From positions 1,116,001 to 1,180,000 of the forward strand of contig CATOSU010000001.1 of NCBI GenBank assembly GCA_951812615.1: a stretch of 64,000 bases of DNA, read 5' to 3'. Below are positions 1 through 7,495 of the stretch, in pieces (position 1 is the stretch's first letter; each line of letters starts with the position of its first letter). The DNA comes from an uncultured Paracoccaceae bacterium (lineage in GTDB: Bacteria; Pseudomonadota; Alphaproteobacteria; Rhodobacterales; Rhodobacteraceae). A program made the position numbers and the translations under genes. The notes under the pieces were generated by a model. It searched no databases. It was not told the origin of the DNA and saw only the letters and a program-made list of their open reading frames with translations.

Positions 1-725
1 TTTACCATCTCGCGTTGCGCGGCGATGGTGATCGCGCGGTCCTGCGTGCATTCGATATAGTGCCGGGCCACGGTGCCGTAGCGGTCGGCGGTCGCGTCCG
101 AGGGCACGCCGGCGACCTGTGCCGGTTCGTCGGGGTGCAGGTGGCTGAGCGCCTGCGCAAACTGATCGTCGGTGAGGTCGGCAAAGAAGGCTTCCCTGGC
201 GCGGGCGACATATTCCGCGTCCTCGGATTGCGGGTCCAGCCGCAGGGCGCCGACCTGTTCGGGATCGGCCAGAAACAGGCTGGGCACCAGCGCGTCGGCC
301 ATCAGCGGGTGGCCGATCATCTCGCCCGCGACCATGCCGGGGCGCAGCATGAAGGCGGTCAGGTAGACCGCGGCCGAAATTTCATCGGGGATCGTTTCGG
401 CAACCGGGGTGACGGTGAGCCCGCCCAGCGAATGGCCGCAGATCACGGCCTTGCCGCCGGTCGCGGCGTTCACCTCGCGCACGGCGGCGATGACGGCGTC
501 GGTGCGCTCCTGCTGGGTCGTGCCGGCATTGGGCGAGACTTCGGTGCCGAAGGCGGCCGGGTCGATGGGGTGGGTCCAGGACGCGGGTTTCTTCGCGTTG
601 ACGCCTGCGCCCGGCAGGTCAATGGCCTTGGCGGTCACGCCGGCATCGGTCAGCGCGGGTACCACCGCATCCCACGTGTGATGGTCGTGCCAGGCGCCGT
701 GAATGAGTACGATACCGTTGGTCAT
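1..725 (-). CDS. alpha/beta fold hydrolase (3' part beyond window edge)
   Basis: The reverse strand from the ATG at 725 reads without stop to the left edge (241 codons), so the C-terminus is missing. Residues 6-13 (VLIHGAWH) form the oxyanion-hole strand-loop, and GHSLGG at about 97-102 is the nucleophile elbow with Ser99. The late segment ending CTQDRAI fits the region just before the catalytic His in the plant-methylesterase-like branch of the family; that His would lie outside the window. Substrate cannot be told; a small ester is the usual one for this branch. It lies 69 bp downstream of the MFS carrier on the same strand and may be co-transcribed with it. Confidence 0.85.
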   Translation of the reverse strand, partial: MTNGIVLIHGAWHDHHTWDAVVPALTDAGVTAKAIDLPGAGVNAKKPASWTHPIDPAAFGTEVSPNAGTTQQERTDAVIAAVREVNAATGGKAVICGHSLGGLTVTPVAETIPDEISAAVYLTAFMLRPGMVAGEMIGHPLMADALVPSLFLADPEQVGALRLDPQSEDAEYVARAREAFFADLTDDQFAQALSHLHPDEPAQVAGVPSDATADRYGTVARHYIECTQDRAITIAAQREMV

Positions 726-794
726 GAAAATGTCTCCCTCAGACTCCTGCCGCGGAACAGAGCATTACAACCTGTACTGGTCAACCGCTCAGGT

Positions 795-1976
795 TCAGCC
801 CGGCACGGAAACCGCCCGGCCGCGGCCCGGCAGGGTCAGCACCAGCGCCATACCAAGACCGGAAAAGATCAGCAGGGTCAGGAAGGCCAGCGTGTAACTG
901 CCGTACAGATCGAAGGCGAGCCCGGCGAGGATCGGTCCGATGGAACCTCCGATGGTGCCGAAGAACAGGACCGTGCCGAAGACGGCGCCGTGCACCTTCA
1001 TCCCGAAATACTCGGCCACCGCCGGAGAGACGACGGTGAAGAACCCGCCATGCCCGAAGCCGTAGATTGCAACGAAGACCAGAAGCAGGCCGATCTGGTC
1101 GATGGTGAGAAAGGCGATCAGGCCGATGATCACGGTGGAAAAGCACAGCAGATAGCCGTTGCGCCCGCCGATCCGGTCGACCAGCCCGCCGACGGCAAGG
1201 CGGCCGGCAATGCTGGCGCCGCCGATGACCAACAGCAGCGTGGCGGCCTGTGTCCGGCTCATCCCCAGATCCATGCCGTGAACCGGCAGGTGCAGCGGCA
1301 GGGTCATCATCGAGGGAAAGAACAGGAACTGGATGGCGCATATCGTCCAGAACAGCCGGGTCCGGCGGATGCCGGCAAAATCGCCGCCGGGCGTGGTCTG
1401 AGCGGCCGCGGCCGGCGGGGCCGGCGGGCGCTGCATCAGCAGCGCCGCGATCAGCAGCAGCACTGAGGCGCTGACACCCAGCACCAGCATGGCCGTCTGC
1501 CAGCCGAGCGCGGTGATCAGTACCGCGGCGAGCAGCGGGACGGCCATCTGGCCCACACCGGTCCCGACCTTGGCCACGGCGGTCATCAGACCGCGCCGGC
1601 CTTCGAACCAACGGGCAATCGTCGACAGCGTCACGACATCGTGAAACCCCAGCCCGAGCCCGATCAGCGTGCCGAACAGCAGATACATCTGCCATGGCGC
1701 CTGCATCCGCGACAGCAGGATGTAACCGATCCCGAAGCAGAGCCCGGACACCCCCAGCACGATCCGCGGGCCAAAGCGGTCTGTCAGGCGCCCGCCCAGC
1801 ATGGCCAGAACACCCATCATGAAAAACGACAGCGCGTTCGCACCGGACAGAAGCGTCCGGGACCAGCCGAACTCGGCCTGCAGTTCCTTGAAGAACAGGC
1901 CGAAGGAAAACAGCACGCCGATCACGGTAAACTGGGTCAGAACGGCACCGCCAACGGTCAGATATCGGGGGTCCAT
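795..1976 (-). CDS. MFS transporter
   Basis: The 393-residue protein has about twelve hydrophobic segments and the MFS loop 2-3 signature (GGRLTDRFGPR, near residue 60). Overall it resembles the oxalate/formate-monocarboxylate branch (OFA/MCT-like), so an organic-acid substrate is plausible but unproven. The start is the ATG at 1976. It is followed on the same strand by an alpha/beta hydrolase, which may act on the imported compound or its product. Confidence 0.85.
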   Translation of the reverse strand: MDPRYLTVGGAVLTQFTVIGVLFSFGLFFKELQAEFGWSRTLLSGANALSFFMMGVLAMLGGRLTDRFGPRIVLGVSGLCFGIGYILLSRMQAPWQMYLLFGTLIGLGLGFHDVVTLSTIARWFEGRRGLMTAVAKVGTGVGQMAVPLLAAVLITALGWQTAMLVLGVSASVLLLIAALLMQRPPAPPAAAAQTTPGGDFAGIRRTRLFWTICAIQFLFFPSMMTLPLHLPVHGMDLGMSRTQAATLLLVIGGASIAGRLAVGGLVDRIGGRNGYLLCFSTVIIGLIAFLTIDQIGLLLVFVAIYGFGHGGFFTVVSPAVAEYFGMKVHGAVFGTVLFFGTIGGSIGPILAGLAFDLYGSYTLAFLTLLIFSGLGMALVLTLPGRGRAVSVPG

Positions 1977-2249
1977 GCGCGCGGTTCCTTTCGCGTTTCA
2001 GACGACTGCAAACCACAAAGCCCCGCCGATGAACAGTCCGGCGGACGTGAATAGTGGCCGGAGTGCGGCGGCGGCGTCAGTGAAAAACCACGCGCTTGAA
2101 CCGCTCGAATTGATGCCAATACGCGTCAAATCATGGGCGGCGACACCGTACTTGCCCGGATTTGTCCATCGCACGTCACCAATGTGCCCCTTTGTCGGCA
2201 CAAAGCTTAAATATTTCTGTGGATAAGAAACGGATAAGGGCAGCTAAAC

Positions 2250-3386
2250 ATGTCGATCTCGAGCAATCTCTCGGGCACCGAAAACAGCCAGACCGCGGCG
2301 ACAGCCCGCAAGGCCGCGAAAATGCGTGTGCTGGTTGTCGACGACGAACTCAGCATCCTTGAACTGCTGAAGACGGCGCTGAACGCGCTGGGCGATTTCG
2401 ACGTGTCCATCGCGTCGAGCGGCGCCGATGCGCTGAAGCTGGCCAACGGACAGAAGAAACCGTTCGACTGCTTCCTTCTGGATATCCAGATGCCGCAGAT
2501 GAACGGCGTGACCCTGTGCCAGGAACTGCGCCAGCGGCCGGAATACCGGTTCTCGCCGATCATCATGCTGACCGCGATGTCGGAGAAGAAATACATCGAC
2601 CAGGCCTTTGTTGCCGGGGCGACAGATTACGTGACCAAGCCCTTTGACCTGCTGGAACTGCGCAGCCGTCTTGGGACCGCGCGCAAGCTGGTCGAGGAAC
2701 ACAGCCGCGCCGCCGACAGTATCGCGGTGGCCCGCAAGCTGAAGGAAGAGCTGGACTCAAACCTTCAGTTCAGCTTCGAGGATCCGATCACCATCGAAGG
2801 GGTCGAACGCGCGCTGGGTTTCACCGAGTTCGAGAATTACGTGATGCAGTTGTCGCGCGGCCACCGGTTCAATTCCTATGTGACCGGGGTCAAGATCGAC
2901 GCCGGGCGCAAGCTGCATGCCGAAATCTCGTCCAGCGATTTCCGCGACAGCCTGCATGACGTGGCGCATGCGCTGTCGAAGCTGACCAAGAACGAGGACA
3001 GCATGTTGTCCTATCGCGGCAACGGCGTGTTTCTGGTGATCACCTATGGCAAGCAGAACGTTCTGCCCCAGACCAGCACGACGCAGCTTAATCAGCTGAT
3101 CGGCACGCTGCAGGCCCGCCGTCGCAGCGACTATGCCGTGCGCACCATCATCGGCGAGGCGGTCTGTACCCGGTCGTTCACCAAGTTCGGCGCGATGTAT
3201 TCGCTGAACAAGGCGATCGAGAATGTCGAGAGCCGCGACAGTGCGGCCAAGGAGGTTGTGACCTTCTCCAAGCGGATGCTGCATGACCGCGTGCGCCCGG
3301 ATGACAAGGCCAACCGCGAACGCCGCGCCTATCAGGCGGTGCTGCACCAGTTGCTGCAGGAAGAACGCTCGCTCGGACAACGCTGA
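2250..3386 (+). CDS. response regulator: REC domain plus degenerate GGDEF-like domain
   Basis: This 378-residue protein has a full receiver domain at about 25-140: acidic pair Asp31/Asp32, phospho-acceptor Asp78, Thr107 and Lys130 are all present. A linker helix follows, then a C-terminal domain with GGDEF-like order in which the signature reads RGNGVF (256-261). Diguanylate cyclase activity is therefore not expected. The C-terminal part may be an output or protein-binding module. It stands directly before a membrane histidine kinase and a LuxI homologue, so it is probably the kinase's partner. A strong terminator follows the gene, so the kinase needs its own promoter or read-through. Confidence 0.85.
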   Translation: MSISSNLSGTENSQTAATARKAAKMRVLVVDDELSILELLKTALNALGDFDVSIASSGADALKLANGQKKPFDCFLLDIQMPQMNGVTLCQELRQRPEYRFSPIIMLTAMSEKKYIDQAFVAGATDYVTKPFDLLELRSRLGTARKLVEEHSRAADSIAVARKLKEELDSNLQFSFEDPITIEGVERALGFTEFENYVMQLSRGHRFNSYVTGVKIDAGRKLHAEISSSDFRDSLHDVAHALSKLTKNEDSMLSYRGNGVFLVITYGKQNVLPQTSTTQLNQLIGTLQARRRSDYAVRTIIGEAVCTRSFTKFGAMYSLNKAIENVESRDSAAKEVVTFSKRMLHDRVRPDDKANRERRAYQAVLHQLLQEERSLGQR

Positions 3387-3414
3387 CCAGCACCTGTTTT
3401 ATTGTTGTGTACCC

Positions 3415-3448
3415 GGTCGGATCTCTGACGATCCGGCCTTTGTTTTTT
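3415..3448 (+). terminator. rho-independent terminator after the response regulator
   Basis: Left arm GGTCGGATC at 3415-3423 pairs with GATCCGGCC at 3430-3438 (nine pairs including one G-T wobble) around a six-base loop. A T-rich run, TTTGTTTTTT, follows at 3439-3448. It lies 29 bp past the stop codon of the regulator gene. Confidence 0.85.
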
Positions 3449-3578
3449 CCGGCGGCGAGACCGGGGCGCAAGACTGCCACATTTGCCAGACGATCACCCG
3501 ATTTCAGCCGAACTCAAAACAAACTGTTTCTCTATCCCGGTTCCAACAGGATCGAGCAGCTCGCAGAAAGCGACCCAA

Positions 3579-4961
3579 ATGGCGCTAGTCGAAAACGGAT
3601 TACCGGAGCAGGAAAACTGGCTCAGCGGCGCGCGGCTGAAACGCCAGCTGGCCGATTACACGGATTGCATCAACAACCTGATCTGGCAGCGGCAGGCGAT
3701 CTTCTTTGCCGCCACGATGCTGGCCGCGGCCTATTACGACATGTCCAAGGCGCTGCTGTGTTACGCCGCGGTCCTGATCACCGAGCTTCTGGATCTGGTG
3801 CTGGCGCGCAAGCTGGAACAGTGGGAAGGCAGCGACAGCCGGACCGCCCGGCAGTTCCTGCTGACCGTGATGGCAAATACCGCGCTGAGCGCCGGGGGCA
3901 TATCGCTGTTCGTGGTGACGGTGGCCCTGCAACAGGGCGACACCGGGCATTTCACCCCGCTGTTCTTCCTGTTTGCCGCGGCGTTGTTTGCGGCCATGAA
4001 CAATCATCAGCTGGTACCGGCGCTGGTGCTGCGGCTGGCGATCTATGGCGCAACCTTCGTCTTCATCGCCTTCCTCGACATCTGGCGGTACAACCCGCCG
4101 CTGGCCTCCGAGGCCTGGCTGCATGTGTTCACCACCGGCTTCGTGATGTATTTCATCATCGATTGTTCCTTTGTGTTCCTGAAAATGTACCGCGACCGGC
4201 TGCAGCAGCTGGAAGAGCTGCGAAAGGAACATGTGCGGGCGCTGGCGGCGTACAAGCTGAAATCCGAGTTCGTGTCGACCGTGAGCCATGAGCTGCGCAC
4301 GCCGCTGACATCGATCAAGGGATCGCTGGACCTGATGTCGTCGGGCGCGCTGGGACCGATCCCCGAGCAGATGGCCCCCATCGCCGAGATCGCCACCAAG
4401 AACAGCGCCCGGCTGGCCGATCTGATCAACGACATACTGGACCTGCAGAAATTCGAAGCCGGCGAGATGATGTATAATTTCCGCCCGCTGGAGCTGGGAC
4501 AGCTTGTGCGCGAGGCGGTCGAGGCCAGCAACGGGTTTGCGGAATCTCTGGAGATCGACCTGATCGCGGAGCTGCCCGAGGGGCCCGAGGTTTTCGTCAA
4601 TGGCGACGAGGCGCGGCTGATGCAGGTGATGGGCAACATCATCTCCAACGCGCTGAAGTTTTCCGATGACGGCGGGGCCGTGAAGGTGGGGTACCGCACG
4701 CTGGGCAACAAGGTGCGGATCTGGGTCGAGGACAAGGGCATCGGCATCCCCGAGGATTCGCGCCAGAAAGTGTTCGACCAGTTCACCCAGATCGACGGGT
4801 CGGACCAGCGGCGCGCCGGCGGAACCGGGCTGGGCATGAACATTTCCAAGCAGATCGTGGAGCAGCATGGCGGCCGGATCGACTATGTCAGCCAGCTGGG
4901 AGAGGGCACGACCTTCTTCGTGGAGCTCGACATCCTCGATCTGCCCGATCTGGATTTCTGA
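3579..4961 (+). CDS. membrane-bound sensor histidine kinase
   Basis: The N-terminal half carries about five or six membrane segments (roughly residues 35-200) and no recognisable periplasmic sensor domain. A short coiled coil leads to a HisKA domain with SHELRTP (His near 237), then a HATPase_c domain with N box (NIISNALKF), DKGIGIP and GGTGLGM. There is no receiver domain, so it should phosphorylate a separate regulator; the gene just upstream is the obvious candidate. I chose the ATG at 3579; an in-frame TTG at 3483 would add 32 unlikely residues. It lies about 200 bp before the LuxI-type gene. A membrane sensor with no extracellular domain fits a hydrophobic or membrane-state signal, but that is inference. 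Confidence 0.88.
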   Translation: MALVENGLPEQENWLSGARLKRQLADYTDCINNLIWQRQAIFFAATMLAAAYYDMSKALLCYAAVLITELLDLVLARKLEQWEGSDSRTARQFLLTVMANTALSAGGISLFVVTVALQQGDTGHFTPLFFLFAAALFAAMNNHQLVPALVLRLAIYGATFVFIAFLDIWRYNPPLASEAWLHVFTTGFVMYFIIDCSFVFLKMYRDRLQQLEELRKEHVRALAAYKLKSEFVSTVSHELRTPLTSIKGSLDLMSSGALGPIPEQMAPIAEIATKNSARLADLINDILDLQKFEAGEMMYNFRPLELGQLVREAVEASNGFAESLEIDLIAELPEGPEVFVNGDEARLMQVMGNIISNALKFSDDGGAVKVGYRTLGNKVRIWVEDKGIGIPEDSRQKVFDQFTQIDGSDQRRAGGTGLGMNISKQIVEQHGGRIDYVSQLGEGTTFFVELDILDLPDLDF

Positions 4962-5028
4962 GCCGCCGCCCGCCGGGCCGGACTGGCTTAACTTCGCGTC
5001 ACTGCATAATTTTTCTGACGTTAGCTGG

Positions 5029-5061
5029 CGTCACGTGTTGCCGAAATTCCCACGTCACGTG
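5029..5061. promoter_or_regulatory. direct repeats of CGTCACGTG upstream of the LuxI-type gene
   Basis: CGTCACGTG occurs at 5029-5037 and again at 5053-5061, a 24-bp period (just over two helical turns). A shorter CGTCAC lies at 4998-5003. Each long copy contains the palindrome CACGTG. The repeats lie 99-131 bp before the synthase start, inside its only possible promoter region. The binding protein is unknown. Confidence 0.4.
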
Positions 5062-5159
5062 AAATACACGGCAATTTCGCGCCAAAATTGTGAAAACATC
5101 TGGACGGGTCGGTTCAGTTTCAGGGTAAGCTTGGCCAAAACGTAGGGCTGAGGGCAGGA

Positions 5160-5909
5160 ATGAAACAATCGGAGGCGCCCGGAGACGCGGCGCCGGCATG
5201 GGCCGTGTTTCCAGAGCTGGAACCGCCGCAGCCGGCCAGCGGTCATTCCGTCCGCCACGTGGCGGCCGCCAAACGACCGCTGCAGGAGAGCCTGCGCCCG
5301 ATCGATCTGAGCGGAAGCACGGTGCGGACCACCGTGCTGTCCTTCAGCAACATGAACCAGCATGGCGATCTTCTGGTGCGCTATCTGAAGGCCCGGCACG
5401 CGGTGTTCATCGACCGGCTCGGCTGGGACCTGCCGCAGACCGATGGCATGGAGTTCGACCAGTACGACACGCCGCTGTGCCGGTGGGCGGTGCTGCATGA
5501 ATTCGGCGATGTCATGGCCGGCGTCCGGCTGACGCCGACAACCGCACGGATCGGGATGCACACTTATATGCTGCGCGATGCCCAGCGCGGGATCCTCGAG
5601 AGCATCCCGCGCGACGTGCTGTTTTTCGAAGCACCGGTGGAAGACCGGATCTGGGAGGCGTCACGCCTGTTCATCTCGGCCGATGTTCCGGCCCAGCGCC
5701 GGCCCGAGGTGCAGCGGCGGCTGATGTCCGCAATGGCGCGGGTGGCGCAGGACGAAGGCGCCACGCAGGTGATCGGGATCGTGCCTTACGTCTTTGCCCG
5801 CTGGTTACGGCGCATCGGGCTGGGCGCCGTGCCGGTGGGGCCGAAATTCGAGATCGACGGCACCAAGAGCCAGGCCGCGCTGTTCACTGTCAGCCGCTAC
5901 GTGAACTGA
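5160..5909 (+). CDS. LuxI-family acyl-homoserine lactone synthase
   Basis: This 249-residue protein matches the autoinducer synthase fold, which makes acyl-homoserine lactones from S-adenosylmethionine and an acyl-ACP or acyl-CoA. Every invariant residue is visible: Arg79, Phe83, Trp89, Asp100, Asp103, Arg123, Glu166 and Arg169, corresponding to R24, F28, W34, D45, D48, R70, E101 and R104 of LuxI. The conserved domain begins about 55 residues later than in typical LuxI proteins, so either there is an N-terminal extension or the true start is internal (a GTG near residue 55). The ATG at 5160 has a weak purine-rich sequence ahead. No LuxR gene is adjacent; a histidine kinase and a response regulator are. 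Acyl chain length cannot be read from sequence. Confidence 0.9.
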   Translation: MKQSEAPGDAAPAWAVFPELEPPQPASGHSVRHVAAAKRPLQESLRPIDLSGSTVRTTVLSFSNMNQHGDLLVRYLKARHAVFIDRLGWDLPQTDGMEFDQYDTPLCRWAVLHEFGDVMAGVRLTPTTARIGMHTYMLRDAQRGILESIPRDVLFFEAPVEDRIWEASRLFISADVPAQRRPEVQRRLMSAMARVAQDEGATQVIGIVPYVFARWLRRIGLGAVPVGPKFEIDGTKSQAALFTVSRYVN

Positions 5910-5925
5910 AAACTCCCGCAATCGT

Positions 5926-5947
5926 GTGCGCGTGCCGCGCACGCTTT
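5926..5947 (+). terminator. terminator-like hairpin after the LuxI-type gene
   Basis: GTGCGCG at 5926-5932 and CGCGCAC at 5936-5942 form a seven-pair GC stem with a three-base loop, followed by GCTTT. The T run is short, so termination efficiency is uncertain. Confidence 0.4.
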
Positions 5948-6016
5948 AAGCCTCGTCACCGGCCCTCCGGGCCGGCTCCTCAGGTTCGGCCTGTCGGCCT
6001 CACAGGCCTGCGGCGC

Positions 6017-6103
6017 GAGTATTTCCGCAAAGATGAAGCCGGGCCCCCTGTCTTCATCTTTGGCAAAATACTCCACGGGGGTCCGGGGGTGTGAAACCCC
6101 CGG
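6017..6103. repeat. intergenic repeat family A: long inverted repeat plus GC hairpin
   Basis: A 22-base arm at 6017-6038 (starts GAGTATTT, ends AAAGATGAAG) pairs with 6052-6073 in inverted orientation with three mismatches. A GC hairpin follows at once: CCGGGGGT (6083-6090), loop GTGAA, ACCCCCGG (6096-6103). Copies of this arrangement recur at 27775-27823 (right half only) and 39458-39574. This copy lies between the convergent LuxI-type and M20 peptidase genes. Confidence 0.75.
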
Positions 6104-6118
6104 TTCCGCGCTGACGGG

Positions 6119-7486
6119 TCACGCGCCGAGCTTTTCGAGCAGCCGGCAATAGGCACGCTGGCCGCGTTCGAAGCTGGCGAGCCGGAAGAACTCGTTCGGG
6201 GCGTGCAGGTTTTCGTCGCCGGTGCTGAAGCCGAACATGACGCCATGCACGCCCAGTTCCTTCAGGAACACGGTCATCACCGGAATCGAGCCGCCGACGC
6301 GGGTGACATAAGGGTCCATGCCGTAAAGTTCGCGCAGCACCTCGCCGGCGGTCTGACTGGCGTTGTGGCCGGCCGGCACGAGGAAAGGATCGGCGGAGCC
6401 TTGCAGGCGGGTGACCTCTGCAGTGACGCCCGGTGGCAGGTGCGTGTCCACATGCGCGCGGATCAGGTCGAAGACATGGCCGGGTTTCTGCTCGGCCACC
6501 AGCCGGCAGGTGATCTTGGCACTGGCCTCGGCCGGGAGCACGGTTTTCGAACCGAGGCCCTGGTAGCCGCCCCAGAGGCCGTTGACCTCGAGCGTGGGCC
6601 GCGCCCAGAGCCGTTCGCGGACCGTGTAGCCGGGTTCGCCCACCGCCGCGGGCGCGCCGGTTTCGGCGAGGTAGGCGGTTTCGTCGAAGGGCACGCGGGC
6701 GATGGCGGCGCGGTCCTCGTCGGTCAGCGCGGTCACGTCGTCGTAGAACCCGTCGACCGAGATGGTGCCATCGGTCGTCTTCATGCCTGCCAGCAGCTGC
6801 GCCAGCGCCATCAGCGGGTTGGCGATGCCGCCGCCATGCAGGCCGGAATGCTGATCGGACTGCGCACCCTGAAGGGTGATCTCGGCCCCGACCAGCCCCT
6901 TGAGCCCGGTGATCAGGTTGGGTTCATCCGCGGTCCATTGCAGGCCGTCGGCGGAGAAGATCATGTCGCAGGTCAGAAGGTCGCGATGGGCGGCAACGAA
7001 GGCGGGCAGTTCGGGGGACCCGATTTCCTCCTGCCCCTCGAAGATCAGTTTCACGTTGACCGGCAGGCGGCCTTCGGTCTGCAGCATCGCCTCGAGCGAC
7101 AGGATCGGGATCAGCATGCCGCCCTTGTCGTCGGACGCGCCGCGGCCCCAGACACAGTCCTGCCGGATCTCGGGGGCGAAGGGCGGGCTGTCCCACAGTT
7201 CGAAGGGTTCGGCCGGCTGCACGTCGAAATGGCCGTAGATCAGGATTGTGGGCTTCTCCGGCCCGGCGTGGCACCAGTCGGCGCAGACCACCGGGTGCCC
7301 GCCGGTTTCCATCACCGCGGCGTTTTCCAGACCGGCGGCGGTGAGGCGGGCCGAGACCCATTCGGCGGCGCGGCGGACATCGGCTGCGTGGTCCGCTGAT
7401 GCCGAGACCGAGGGGATGCGGACGAAATCCAGCAGTTCCTCGACGAACCGGGACTGGTGGCTTTTGAGATAGGTCTGCCAGGTCAT
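6119..7486 (-). CDS. M20-family metallopeptidase (dipeptidase-like)
   Basis: The 455-residue protein shows the M20 metal-site pattern in order: YGHFDVQP (His ligand and nearby Asp), ASDDKGG (bridging Asp), GQEEIGS (catalytic Glu and metal Glu), plus a C-terminal metal His in the DENLHAPNE segment. The inserted dimerisation domain starts near 200 (SDQHSGLHGG). Length and motifs fit the dipeptidase/CNDP-like subfamily, cytosolic and two-metal dependent. It is the last gene of a three-gene reverse-strand set with a TPP enzyme and a CoA ligase, nine bp after the former. A role with those partners is not obvious, and substrate is unknown. Confidence 0.88.
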   Translation of the reverse strand: MTWQTYLKSHQSRFVEELLDFVRIPSVSASADHAADVRRAAEWVSARLTAAGLENAAVMETGGHPVVCADWCHAGPEKPTILIYGHFDVQPAEPFELWDSPPFAPEIRQDCVWGRGASDDKGGMLIPILSLEAMLQTEGRLPVNVKLIFEGQEEIGSPELPAFVAAHRDLLTCDMIFSADGLQWTADEPNLITGLKGLVGAEITLQGAQSDQHSGLHGGGIANPLMALAQLLAGMKTTDGTISVDGFYDDVTALTDEDRAAIARVPFDETAYLAETGAPAAVGEPGYTVRERLWARPTLEVNGLWGGYQGLGSKTVLPAEASAKITCRLVAEQKPGHVFDLIRAHVDTHLPPGVTAEVTRLQGSADPFLVPAGHNASQTAGEVLRELYGMDPYVTRVGGSIPVMTVFLKELGVHGVMFGFSTGDENLHAPNEFFRLASFERGQRAYCRLLEKLGA

Positions 7487-7495
7487 GTCGGGCTC

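Noticed and set aside
15-1466. Long forward-strand open frame opposite the hydrolase and MFS genes
   Set aside because: The translation is rich in Gly, Arg, Gln and His with no family motifs, as expected for the antisense of GC-rich coding DNA. The reverse-strand genes carry clear motifs.
1998-2201. 67-codon reverse open frame between MFS and response regulator genes
   Set aside because: It starts at a GTG without a clear ribosome site and shows only a short hydrophobic end. A small membrane protein is possible but I cannot support it.
4962-5159. Canonical lux box before the LuxI gene
   Set aside because: I looked for a 20-bp dyad of the lux-box type; only the CGTCACGTG repeats and a CAATTT/AAATTG dyad are present.
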